Positions 47,959 through 59,499 of a stretch of 64,000 bases of DNA are shown piece after piece. The notes beneath the pieces are model-generated. The model did no database searches and was not told where the DNA came from. It was given only the letters and a program-made list of their open reading frames with translations. The position numbers and the translations under genes are program-made. The DNA lies in assembly GCA_003254925.1 (NCBI GenBank), contig QANZ01000295.1:93937-157936 (forward strand), in the 5' to 3' direction. The stretch's first letter is position 1. Each line of letters opens with the position of its first letter. This DNA is from Chamaecrista fasciculata (lineage: Eukaryota; Streptophyta; Magnoliopsida; Fabales; Fabaceae).

Positions 47959-50900
47959 TGTGAGATCCTAGAATTTTAGACTTTACTTTTAGGGGTTTAG
48001 AAATAGAAATTAGTGGTTTCTAGAATTAAAATTAGATTTTGAGCTAGTTTCGGGCCAATATTAGAAGTTTTAGTTTAGAATTTTTAGAAATTAGCAAACC
48101 CCGTAGTTTAGGATGTAAATTGTCATACTTGATATCTCCATATTTTATTTGGCTAGTGGTAAAAATTTGGGAGCAAATGAAGATTAAAACTTGATCTGAC
48201 TTTTTATTTTGACATTGCAATAGATCACATTCGAGTAAGAAACGGGATATGTTAGAGATAGAGTTTTAAAAAAATAAATTATATATTTGGAATCTACTCT
48301 TCGAGACGAAATCAACAATATAAGTTTTGTCAAAAAAAATTCTATTTCAAAAAATTTCACATTTTTGGACCCTTTTGAAATAGTCTTAAAAGATTTTGGG
48401 CATTTTCATAATTTCTTATTCTTCTGACCCTGCATTTAAATAGCAAATAAACCCCCCAGCTTTCTAAAATTCGAAAATGGCCCCACCAACACATGAAACC
48501 CCAAACACGACTTCCTTCTTCTTCATTTTCTTTCTCACTTCGTCTCCTCCATTCCTCTTCTCCTTCCACTCGAACTGATAGCCACCTCTGCCACCGGTAC
48601 AGAACGTCGCGCCGCCACCTTTCCTCGCAGGCGACGACAGCAGCAGCCCCACCGTCACCCGCCACTTCCCCTTTCTCCAAGTGGTGCGTATTTTTCATGT
48701 TTCCATCAATTTGGTGTGATTTTCTTAAGTGTTGTTTTTCTTTCGAAATTTCCTACTAGAAATCACAAATTTTTGTGCACTTTAACATCCTAACACGTTG
48801 GTTTGGTGATTGACCTCTGCCTCATTGTTTTAGAGACCCGATAGGTTTAGGGCAAAACTTGAATTGGGGTTTTTGACAAATTTCTTGAGTTTTCTTGAAA
48901 TTGTTGGTTTGGATGAGCTTATTGGATGATAAAAATGGATTCTAATGCATTGATGTGAATTTTGAAAGTGTATTTTGAAACTTGGTGTTCATGCTCATAA
49001 CTTTAAAGTTGCAATTTGGTCCCTAGTGTTGACTTTGGTGATTTTGATGATTCTGATGAACTGAATGGGATTCTTGGGAATTATAGAGAGTTTTAAAACA
49101 AGAATCTTGAATTTAACAAGTAGAAGTCAAAATGTGAGTTTCTAACTTGGTAGATGATAGTGACAAGTTTGCAAAATTTACCAAGGTTAATGTTGGACTT
49201 GTTGAAATGAAGTTCTTTTAATGACCCAAATACTTGCATCTAGAACTTGTGATTTGATTAGTGAATTGTAAGGAATGAGAAGTTTGAAGAAAGTTTTAAG
49301 GTAGTCAATTATGCATGCTCTTGATATTAAAATTTTGGATTATGACCTAGTCTTGAGAAAATGAGTTTCAAAATACAAGTTAAAGCTCCCAAATGAATTA
49401 CCCAAGTCTCTTTTGTTAGGTTCTTAGTTTAGACTTGTCAAGTATCCTAGGTGGGTGTGGGTATGGATATGATAAGTTCTTTGGGTGAGGTCTTGTAACT
49501 AGAGTAAGGATATTAGCTTTTGTGAAGAGTTAGACCTTCGGGTCATTTGAAAGTCAATTCTTGAATTGTGTGATTGAATCATTGTTGTGAATGTGTTTAT
49601 AGATTTGCCTACATTGGCCGTTGGTTGGAAAGCAAAAAGGTGTAGTTATATATCCTTCGGATCGAGGTGAGTGGCTATCTTATCCCAGCCCCGCTTGAGG
49701 GATGCTTGTCTATTGATGATGCTGTATGCTACACTAATTGAACTGTACTGAGAAACTGTGTTGATGATAATAGTTTGGTTATGGTTGCTAATTTGTTTGT
49801 CCATTTATGATGTGTATGGATCATGAACTAAATATTTATTTCGTTCCTGGTATGTTGTATGTTCTGATTTGGTTGAGTTGATTGTTCTCGTGTTGTATCG
49901 TGTTGTGTTTGTATGTGTTTTTTTTTTTGTGGAAATGGCCCTCATGCATGAGCGGAACCTCTTGGGGACGGCGATACGTAACGCCCAAGAGGAAAGGAAG
50001 CGAATATGGAAATGGAAAATCCCTGGGGACGGCGATACGTAACGCCCAGGTTGGAATTGGAAATGAGAATGTGAGTGCTGGGGACGGCGATACGTAACGC
50101 CCAGCTGAGTTTTGATAAAATTGAGTAACTTATTTGTTTACTTAAAATGTTTATTGATGTTGGTGATTGTATTTAATATTTTATTTGAGTGTTGTATATC
50201 GTGAGTTGACTGAATATGGTTGTGCTTGTACTTGTGCTTATGCTTGTGTTTGTGTTGGTGTTTGTGATTGATTATAGAATTCATTTCTTAGTCTGATGTG
50301 TGGTTTGTTTAAATTGAATTGTGGTTGTGGTTGTGGTTGTGATGTGTTTGTGTTTGTGTATGGTTCTTTGAGTGGTGATGGACAAGAGAAACCCTTGGGG
50401 ACGGCCATATGTAACGCCCAGGTTGATATGGATATGAAAAACCCCTTGGGGATGGCGATACGTAACGCCCAAGTGGGAAAGAAAAACAGATATGGAAATG
50501 GGAAATCCCTGGGGACGGCGATACGTAACGCCCAGTGGATAGGGAAATAGAAATGAAGATGGTTATGGATATGAGAAGCCCTGGGGACGGCGATACGTAA
50601 CGCCCAGGCGCGGAAAATGAAACAAAAATATGAGAACTGGGGACGGCGATACGTAACGCCCAGCCAATAGGTGATATTTGTTATATTGACTTGGTTATGA
50701 ATTGATGATTGTATGCTACTGGTTACCAATATCGATGATACTGGAATGATTTCATTTGAATATTACTGTTTGTTATATATATACTACGGGAATGAACCTT
50801 TAGTACAAACCTTCACTTTGAACAAAGGGGATTGCATTTCCAAATGGTGTTTCTATGAAACCATTTTTCTTACAAGATTACTTTTGTTAATACAACATTT

Positions 50901-51910
50901 CAAAGCTTAATTCTTAGTGTCTCTAAACGTTTGAAAGGAAGGAAATTTATATTTTCAACATGAAGATGGTTTTACTCAATTTTCATTTCCCACATGAATT
51001 CTATTTTTGTGTCATGGTTTCAAAGAATGTATTTATTAAAGCCTTCTGAATTATGAGTTTTTGAGTGATTTAAATATTTTTTTCAAAGGATGATTTTATA
51101 ATTGGTTTTCTATTCTCGAACTTTATTTTAAGAGAACATGAACCTTTTGTCACCTCTACTAAACTTTATTTTCTTCCAAATGAATTCTCAAAGCATATTT
51201 CCTTATGACCTCTTAAATTCATACAATTTTCTTGAATTCAAGATTGCTCTTGTATTTTAAATTCTTTTCAAAGTTTACCAGTTTTTCCATGGTTGAGTTG
51301 TTGGTTGTCTTGTTATTATGGTACATGATTAGGTTATTGTACTAAGTTGGATTATTTAGTTAAATGAGTGTTATAGTAAATTATTCCTTGTTGACGACTG
51401 TTGATTTGGTTTGTGACCCCTCTCCCTACGTGGTGGTACCCTACACCACGACTGTAATGGGTTAGCCGCTCACTGAGTTTCGACTCACCCCTTTGTTTTA
51501 ACATTTTTCAGATACAGGTCTAGAACGAGTTGTTACTTCTGCTCTGAGAGAGAGTCGGTCAAAAGCCCGCGTCATTGTTCGTGTGGGTATTTCGTCTTCT
51601 TGTGTAGAGATATTGAACTCTAGATTGTCAGCTCCACTAGCACTTAGGGAGAGGATTCGGGGTTGTGTCTATTTATTGTGTAGGATTGTATTTCTATTTA
51701 ATGTTATGAGATAATGTTTCCATCAGTAGATGATGCTCTAAATTGATTGATGGAAAAAAATATGAATGTGAATGATGATGTTATGAATATATGTATATTA
51801 CAAATTATCAGGTTGATGTTTTTGATATTGATTAATTGTGGGTAGGCTTACGGCATGGGGATAGCCCATGTTCGTGCCGGTCACGTGCTCCCTCGGAGGG
51901 GGTCGTGACA
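47959..51910 (+). repeat. Very long solo LTR (3.95 kb)
   Basis: Begins TGTGAGATCCTAG and ends GGGGTCGTGACA, with flanks GTAAT (47954-47958) and ATAAT (51911-51915) that agree at four of five bases. Unit sequence is continuous on both sides (AGCCCAAT before, TCACTTAG after). No gag, pol or second LTR. It holds a GC-rich stretch at 48580-48670 and eight hairpin-forming repeats (49961-50663). The 3' region has GGTTAGCCGCTCACTGAG, a layout seen in long Ty3/Gypsy LTRs. Lineage not assigned. Confidence 0.75.
49961..50663 (+). repeat. Eight copies of a ~27-nt palindromic motif in two clusters
   Basis: Copies at 49961-49988, 50023-50049, 50078-50104, 50394-50421, 50445-50472, 50509-50535, 50581-50607 and 50637-50663. 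Each has outer arms CTGGG/CCCAG (or CTTGGG/CCCAAG) around the near-palindrome GGCGATACGTAACGCC, which has one symmetric mismatch. Spacers are about 23-45 bp and not conserved, except for a tendency to GGAAATGGAAAT-like purine runs. Confidence 0.9.
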
Positions 51911-52017
51911 ATAATTCACTTAGTAAGTAAAGCATTTATTGATATTTATTATGAGCATTAACTATTACACTGTCATATGAAGACAAAGCTACTTATGACT
52001 CATCATAATTATATTTA

Positions 52018-53080
52018 GGCTAAATTGCATAAACACCCCATGAGTTTTAGGTAAGGGGCACATAACACCCATGAGTTTTAAAACTCAACATAGACACCCT
52101 CTAAGTTTTTAGCTTTGCTCATTAAGATCCTTCTGTCAATGTTCTATTAATTTTTTTTTCCGTTAACTGCCACATCAAATTTTTTAAATAAGAGTTTTTC
52201 AATAATTTTACTCTAAATTCTAGCTATTCGTTAACCCATCACAAATTTGACCCACCCTTCTCAAACTTGATAATGCACAGAGAGAGAGAGAGAAAAATTA
52301 CAGAGGCGACACTTTAGGGCTCTCTGGCAAGGGCTTTCTTCATCACGTCTTGGACTATCGATTTAACATCAGGACACGTGTTCCGGTAAAATCCTAGCCA
52401 ATGATCAGTGGAAACCACCGTCGCGATGTGGAGAAGAAAGATCAGAAACAAAATCGGCGATGTCGTCATCATGGCTCGAATGATATAAGAAAGTTAGACA
52501 TCTTCCTTTGGTTTGAACTTTTAATGGAATGGAAGGGATGATTTTGGGAGTGATATGCAGTGAACCAGAAATATTGGTTTGTAGTGTTAGTGCCTTTTTT
52601 TTTTTTTTACTAATGTGTACAAATCGTAATTCTTCTTTTAACTTATTTGCAAATGCAATTAGAAGAATCAGACTTGATGATAGAAAGTGTTAATGGCTGA
52701 AATGTAGGTGTGAAAGGAGATCCTCACCTCATATCCCCATTTATCCTATTTGATTCCTCATTCTTCTTCTTCTTGCATCTAGACGTCTCTTTCACTCTAC
52801 AATTTTTCTCTCTCTATGCGTTATCGGGTTTGAGAAGGGTGGATCAAATTTGTGATGGGTTAAGGAATAGTTAGAATTTAGAGTAAAATTACTTAAAAAC
52901 CCTTACTTAAAAAATCTGATGTAGCATTTAATAGAAAAAAAAATTAACACAACATTGAAAGAAAGAGTATTAGTGAGCAAAGCTAAAAACTTAGAGGGTG
53001 TCTATGTTGAGTTTTAAAACTCAGGGGTGTTATGTGCCCCTTAATTACTAAAATTCAGGGGGTGTTTATGCAATTTAGCC
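52018..53080. mobile_element. Pack-MULE carrying a peroxidase fragment
   Basis: 1063 bp with ends GGCTAAATTGCATAAAC and GTTTATGCAATTTAGCC. The target duplication is TTATATTTA (52009-52017; on the right 53082-53090, one extra T between). Long arms carry GGGGTGTTATGTGCC-type sequence. Inside are a class III peroxidase 5' fragment (minus strand) and perhaps its upstream flank. Units A and B keep the uninterrupted target near 13130 and at 27678. Confidence 0.85.
52299..52472 (-). pseudogene. Captured class III peroxidase 5' fragment, copy 2
   Basis: From ATG 52472 the frame gives MMTTSPILFLIFLLHIATVV (signal peptide), then GFYRNTCPDVKSIVQDVMKK, ALAREP, a TAA in place of the Arg codon, and SVASV. 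NTCP with the first conserved cysteine is intact here, unlike copy 1. It stops before the catalytic His region, as copy 1 does. Truncated and disrupted; no enzyme. Confidence 0.82.
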
Positions 53081-53424
53081 TTTATATTTATAGCTTAATA
53101 TTTTTTATATACTTTGTAATATTTATTTTTTAAGGGTAAATTACATATAGGGTCATCGTGGTTTGGCCCATTTTCTTTATTATTACATTGGTGCCATGTG
53201 GTTTATTTCTAACAAAGATAATGACAAGTTGCACAAGTAAATCACTTTTCTAGTTTTTTTCATCAAATTTTTGCTCATATATTTATCAAATTAGCCATTG
53301 AAGACTTGAATATCCCCAATTTTTTCAATTTCTCCACTCTTCCCACTTTACATTCTACTTTCCAATTTTAAATCTACTCTCCAATCCACTCCATCTCTTC
53401 ATCCTTTATTTTTCAGTCTCTCTT

Positions 53425-54215
53425 GGCTAAATGAAATCAAGGAAAGTGTTTTACATTCATCCTCAACATCAACTAATTCATTTCGTGGTCAAAGAGTTTG
53501 TTGCATTTGTATTGAATATGTAGTTAGACATATGTATTGGAAAGCTTTTATATATGGAGGGTTGATCCTAATCCAGATTAAAAAAATTTTAATCTATACG
53601 TATTTGTCCAAGACTTTTTGCGTTATGAATACAAAATTTTTGTCTCATTGTAGATTTCCCATATTTCTTGTGGTCATTAATGATATCTAGAAATTGGATT
53701 TAAGCATACTCGTTTTGCCCATTTCACTTAGTAACTAAAGCATTTATTGATATTTTTTAAAAAATATTGATATTTTTTAAAACAATATTGATATTTTCCC
53801 ATATGGAGACAAAGTTACTTATGACTCATCATAATTCTATCTATAGCTTAATAATTTTTTCATGTTTTGTAAAATTTATTTTTTTAAGGGTAAATTACAT
53901 AAAAGGTCCTCATGGTTTGGTCCATTTGCTTTATTATTACATTTGTGCCTTGTGGTATATTTCCATCAAAAGATAATGACAAGTTACATTTCATTGTTTG
54001 CAGCCTTATAATTGTTCATATATTGAATGGGGTGATCGTCCTACATGCCAACGTGGTCAAGAAGTTACTCAAAAGGTTCAAGAGAAAAAAATTAAAAGTT
54101 GGAACATGAGATTAGAGAGTTTAAGGCAAAGGAAACTATAATGAAGTCGAGGGAAGTAGTGAACAAGTACAAAATGAGGGAGAGTACTGTTGTCACTCAA
54201 TGATTGTTAGGATCT
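53425..54215 (+). pseudogene. GRF-type zinc-finger gene remnant, rearranged (unit D)
   Basis: A worn first exon near 53487-53545 (CxC spacing still visible) is cut off and followed by duplicated unit sequence from about 53555. The second exon is at 54000-54215 after an intact acceptor TTGTTTGCAG, reading IEWGDRPTCQRGQEV and then Lys/Glu-rich residues. Clearly rearranged. Confidence 0.45.
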
Positions 54216-55392
54216 CATATGTTGTTTATGTTGATTATTGTGTAAAACCTTTGTAATGAAATGTATGGCAGATATTGTCACCTTTTTACCTTAAGAAATT
54301 AATCTAAGTAATGACTTTTGTAGCGAAAATATTTGTCAATATTTTTGTGTTTGATTTTGTTACAAGACCAATGAACTAAACAGTGAAGAGTTGACTATAA
54401 AAAAATGACTATTAGAAATGAACAAACTTTGAAAAGAAAGAAACAAATTGAATACCTTTCATGGACATCCATAAAGTCATTAACATTCATTAAGTTTCAC
54501 AATCAAACTCAGCATAGTAATAAACATCCATAAAGTCATCAACATATATAGTTTCAAAGCCAAATTGCACTTCAAATTGAACTCTAACTAAATGACTCAT
54601 AGCATGATCTAAATTACATTACAACTCTAAAAACAACACATCATTAATGGTTGTTGTGGAAAGTTATTGTGTTTTCACTTCAATTACTATAATAGTTACA
54701 ATAATTATAGTTACACATTATTGTTACAATATAAATTGGGGTTTTTTCAGTTAGGTCCATTAGAGTAAGGTTTCGTAGGACATCCCTTGTCATTTGACTA
54801 CAATAACATATAATATAGAAAAAAAAACACATGAGCAAGTTTTCAAAACTAGAATTATGCATATAAAGTAGGAAAGTAAAAAAACCAATGAATAATTACT
54901 ATTAAAACTATATATATCCAGGAAAAATAAGATAACGTATTTCATTTCCTTCTTCACTCACTATTAGCAATTGCACATCGACGCATATTGCTGGATGAGG
55001 TAAACCTCTTAGCGATTAAATGTGTCATTTTTGTAGTTTGAGTTATTGGCTTTGTGAAGTATGAACAAGAGTTCACAACGGCAAAACCTTTAGGTATGAA
55101 TACGAAGTTTGCAAATAAGAATGAAAGTTAGGGTTTCATTGTGATTTTCTAAAAAAAATAGAGTTAGGATTAGAAACACCTAACTTATCGAAAGAGACAT
55201 TGCACGCCTAACAACTTGGGAAAAGGATGTGCCAATAAACAACATACAAGATGGAGTTTTTCTTAGAAAGAAGAAGCTGCAAGTAGGAGAATTGGCAATA
55301 AAGATTTGGTGATAAGGGATAAAAAATTGAGTTGAAGAGTGAGAAATCGAAAAATAAAACGGGGGAGTAGGGCTTTTCAAGATTTTACAAGG

Positions 55393-57182
55393 TGCTACAT
55401 GTTTTTGTTGCAGAACAGATTGGACACTAAATTTCATCACAAAATGAGTTACACTTACGATTTTGTTGAGGGAAAATTTTATAATTAAATTCTACCAGAC
55501 TTCTGGTAGATTTGTGATGTGAAACATTATGTCCCAAATTTGTGTTTTCTTGTAGTAGAAAGCATTCAACTTTTACTGTACCAGTAATAATAAACTATTA
55601 CTTTTATATAGAAAATTTTAATTGATGCCCTAAAATAATTAAAAATAAAAGACAAAGTTCAAATTTGGTCTCATATCTTTTGTTCAGTTTCCAATTTGGT
55701 CCCATATCTTTTGATCAGATTCCGATTTGGTCCCATACCTTTTTTTGTAGCAAAATTTGGTCTCATATCTTTGGGTCAATTGCAATATTGGTCTTATATC
55801 TTGTCATGTGCAAAAGTGGTCACATATCTTTGCAAAATTATCAACTAAGGATTGATCCTTTTGCAAAGATATGAGACTAATCATTCAACTTGACCAAAAG
55901 ATATAGGACAAAATTAGGACCTTTTGTAAAGATATGAGGCCAAAAGTGGAAAATGAGCAAAAAAATATGGGACCATTTTTGCACTTTGACCACAAAAAAA
56001 AAAAGTAAAAGCAAAATCTTTTTAATAATACTAAAATGGATTTCATTTGTAGGGAGATAATCTGATTAAGGAGCAAATCTAAACCAATCTTTATGAAGCT
56101 ATGCCACTTGATCAACGTATATAGTTTCGCAACCAAGTTTCACTACAAATTTAACTCTAACTCACTGACCCATAGTATGATCTAAATTACACTAGAACTT
56201 TGAAAATGACACATCCTTAATAGTTATTGTGGAAAATTATTATGTTTTTTACTTCAATTGTTGTAGTAGTTACAATAATTACTGCTGAGCATTATTGGTA
56301 CAATAATTTTTTTACATAGGTCCATTAGAGTAAGGTTCGTCCTTATTAGACTACATTAACAAATAACATAAAAACACAAGAGGAAGACAACAAAACTAGA
56401 ATTACGCATTGAAACATAGTTGTGATTCTAGTAATGAAGATAAACAGAAGAATTTTGACTGAAATGAATATGCGACAATAAGAAAAACAAAGTAAGGCCC
56501 ATAAGAAGAATTAAAGTAAGTGAAAATAAATTTCAGCACTAGTATCTCCAAATTTATGTGCAACCAATAAAACTAGCCTAACAGGGTTCAAGATTTTCTA
56601 TTTCCAACCACTTATTTTTCTCAACAACAATGTTAAAAAGAGAAAAAAAATAAAACGATGAACTATTACTATTACAACTTTATATTGCTGGAAAATAACA
56701 AATGCGTTTTATTTCCATCTTTACTCACTATTAGCAATTGCACCGACACTCGTGAAGACTGACTTGGATGAGGTAAACCACTTTGCAATTAAATGTATCA
56801 TTCTTGTTGTTGGAGTTCTTGGCATAGTGAAGTTTGAACATGAGTTCACCACGACAAAACATTTAGGTTTGAATAAGAAGTTTGCAAATAAGAAAGAAAG
56901 TTAGGGTTTGAATGTGATTTTCTCATAAAATAGAATTATTAGGATTAGAAGCACCTGACTTTCTGAAAGAGACACTGCACACAAAATGACTTGGGAAAAG
57001 GATGCACCAACAAAAAACCTACAAGATGAAGTCTTTTTAAAAGGAAGAAGCTACGAGTGGGAGAACAAGCAATAAACAATTGGGATTTGGTGATTTGTGA
57101 TGTAAAAATTGAGAGTTGAAGTGTGATAAAATGAAAAGTAAAATTGGGAGTAGGATTTTTTCAAATTTTTCCAGGGTGCTTC
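55393..57182 (+). repeat. Array unit E and a last partial unit
   Basis: CACTA-like block 55393-55560 (terminal TTTTCTTGTAGTAG on the plus strand), a fold-back insertion at about 55652-55991, and the exon-like block near 56052-56115. Then an abrupt jump to the lead-in block of the unit (56116-57182), which ends where the next LTR fragment begins. The CACTA-like block here and in unit A keeps AAAATGAGTTACA, which units B-D have lost. Confidence 0.55.
55652..55991. mobile_element. Fold-back MITE
   Basis: The left arm starts CAAAGTTCAAATTTGGTCTC. The right arm ends GGGACCATTTTTGCACTTTG. The middle is filled with TTTGGTCCCATATCTTTTG repeats, inverted on the right. Absent from the same position in units A-D. 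No clear target duplication. Confidence 0.6.
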
Positions 57183-57928
57183 ACTAATATGTGGCGCATT
57201 GGGGTACATATTCATGTATTATGCATTATTGGACCCATTGCCTTGAGAGATGGTGACTTATTGGGTTGTGACTCTAGTATGAGACACGTATGATTATTGT
57301 GTGTCATCAGAGCATGGAGAATGCATATTTACATTGTTTTAGCCCTTGGTGGCAAGTGTACAGGTTGGTATTCGTGGTGTAGAGTCTTATTTGCATATAA
57401 TGGTTGTATTATGAGTCTATGGGATGGATTATCCCTTGTTGTGTTTATTGTGGGCTATCTACTCTAATTGAGCACTTTTTGTGAAACTGAGTTGGTTACC
57501 TCTACATGTCTATTTGATTGTCTGACGCCTATTTGTGAAACTGAGTTGTGAGAGGGGCTATATGTTGGGGGATTCGTGGTAAGTGGGGTTTTGGAATCAT
57601 ATTGAGAATTTCCAATCCTCACTCCTACCCTTTTTATGTTGCATGATTGTAGGTGTAGCTGGCTTGTGAAGTTTAGAGGGTTGCTCTTTGAATGGTATTG
57701 CTCCTACCCCTTTAATTGTTGATTCTTTGTAATATACTGGTTAATGCACTAACATGTATTATTTTGTATTCAATCCTACGTGGAGACACTCAAGCAGAGC
57801 CTCTTGTATTGTTTAATAACTTGATGTCATATGTATAAACTAGTGTTTATTGATTTCCAGTGTTGGGTTTTATATGAAATGCAGGTATTTTCAAAAAAAA
57901 AAATTGTACTAAAATCGGGGATGTCACA
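57183..57928 (+). repeat. LTR fragment (3' part)
   Basis: Noncoding sequence with repeated GTGAAACTGAGTTG phrases, ending TCGGGGATGTCACA, a typical LTR end. The 5' part is missing and the left edge meets array sequence at 57182. Confidence 0.5.
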
Positions 57929-58325
57929 AGTTTGGGCATAAAAAAATAAGACCATTTATAAACAGGTTAGCCTACTTGGACTTGTTTATATTTCGGCTAA
58001 TCATTTTACAGTGTTAGCAATAATGGAAGAAGACAAACCAAAGAGATGGATTGAGGAGAGGCTAATGGAAAGCTTGAACACCTTGACTCAGGGGTCATGT
58101 AATGGAGAGGTTGAGTTTGTGGACTAAACACTGATGATATTAGATAAATGTTGCCAAGACCATGGCCACGAGAAGGTGAGAGAAAGAACAATAGAGCAAC
58201 ATGAGGATAAAATAAGAGTCAAACATCAAGGAAAAAAGAAAAAGAGAGAAACGATAAGAGAAAATCAAAAGGTTAATTAAAAACTATCATTTTTCTATAT
58301 TTTATTATAATGATCATATTATTTA
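57929..58325. other. Unassigned noncoding
   Basis: Nothing recognised on either strand. Confidence 0.4.
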
Positions 58326-58755
58326 GGGTAAATTACACTTTGGTATCCTGTGGTTTGACCTTATTTCACTTTGGTACCCTGTGGTTTGAAACTTGACACT
58401 TTGGTACCCTGTGGTATTCTCCATTAACACTTTGGTACCCTTTGGAGCTATTTTGTAATTTTAACCATAACAAATTTTGCAAAAATTACATAATGACCCC
58501 AAAAAATTTTCAAAAAATTACAAATAGGTCCCTAGATACATATTATATAGGGACTAAAATGAAAAATTTAAAATTTTTTTGGGGTCAATATGTAATTTTT
58601 GTAAACTTTATTATGGTTAAAATTATAAAATAGCTCCAAAGGGTACCAAAGTGTTAATGGAGAATACCACAGGGTACCAAAGTGTCAAGTTTCAAACCAC
58701 AGGGTACCAAAGTGAAATAGGGTCAAACCACAGGGTACCAAAGTGTAATTTACCC
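58326..58755. mobile_element. Mutator-like fold-back MITE 5
   Basis: 430 bp. It is almost a complete inverted repeat, with about 200-bp arms made of repeated CACTTTGGTACCCTGTGG units. Ends GGGTAAATTACAC / GTGTAATTTACCC (one T differs). Exact 9-bp duplication TATTATTTA (58317-58325 and 58756-58764). Confidence 0.92.
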
Positions 58756-58989
58756 TATTATTTATAATAATAAATAAGAAAAATAAATACTTAAATAAAA
58801 AAATTAAATAATTAATTGAAATAAATCTAAATCAATGTTGTTTGGATCAGACCGGATGGCCCGACCAGTCCAACCATGAATCAGACAATAGAGCGAGTTT
58901 GTCAGACCTAAAACACCAAACTAATAGTTGAACTAGATTGGATCGAATTTAACTGCCCATAATCGCTGAACTGACAGTCCAGCATCTAG

Positions 58990-59480
58990 TGATAATAGGC
59001 CCAATAATTAGGAGGCCCAATTGGCAGAAGATGCCTTTGGGCCCAGCACGCCATAGGCCCACAGGGTAGGGCGAGAACGCCCTTAACCCTGCTAGAGCAA
59101 GGACGCCCATAACCATAAAGGGCATGGGCGCCCACAGAGCATAAGGACGCAAGGAATAAGGAAACATTACCATATCAATCAGGAATCAATTAGAGGTCAA
59201 TCAGCATTCCCCTGATTACAATCAGTTAAGATTACAATCGGTTATTCAACCAGATATGGAAAGATCTCATCAGATCATCCTCTACCAGTATAAAAGGCAA
59301 GCCCCTCACACTGAAAAGAGGTACGCACTCTAGCTATTCCACCTCGATTACTGTGCTCAAACTCTTACTAACTTAAGCTTCGGAGGTGAATCACAGGGGA
59401 GCCCCCCTGTGGTTCATTGTCTTGCAGGAAAATCTTGCAGCGAACTGGGAAAAGACCCCTGGCCAAATCCTGGTTCATCA
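58990..59480 (+). repeat. 5' LTR of Gypsy-type element
   Basis: 491 bp with ends TGATAATAGG and TTCATCA (TGAT/ATCA inverted). It has a TATAAAAG box at 59289-59296 and several GGGCGCC/GGACGCCC phrases. Its first ~88 bp recur almost exactly at 63870-63958. Confidence 0.88.
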
Positions 59481-59481
59481 C

Positions 59482-59499
59482 TGGCGCCGTCTGTGGGGA
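59482..59499 (+). other. Primer-binding site, Gypsy type
   Basis: TGGCGCCGTCTGTGGGGA starts two bases after the LTR. TGGCGCC complements a CCA-tailed tRNA 3' end ending GGCGCCA, which in plant Tat/Athila-like Gypsy elements is tRNA-Arg. The exact isoacceptor is not checked. Confidence 0.75.

Larger units (their letters stand above)
44430..55392 (+). repeat. Array unit D with three large insertions
   Basis: Same landmark order: CACTA-like block 44430-44575, exon-like block near 44697, acidic block 47005-47100, GRF second exon 54000-54215. Insertions: 45110-46179, 46383-46688, 47959-51910, 52018-53080. The stretch AGGGTTGATCCTAATCC...TTTGTCTCATTG occurs twice (about 47785 and 53560), so part of the unit is also duplicated internally. 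Confidence 0.65.

Noticed and set aside
49961..50663. Repeat-spacer pattern reminiscent of a CRISPR array
   Set aside because: Plant nuclear DNA, uneven spacers, only two clusters, no cas genes; explained as LTR-internal hairpin repeats.
50238..50729. 163-residue minus-strand ORF with repeated ALRIAVPR phrases
   Set aside because: Antisense reading of the palindromic repeat array; the phrase simply mirrors the DNA repeats.
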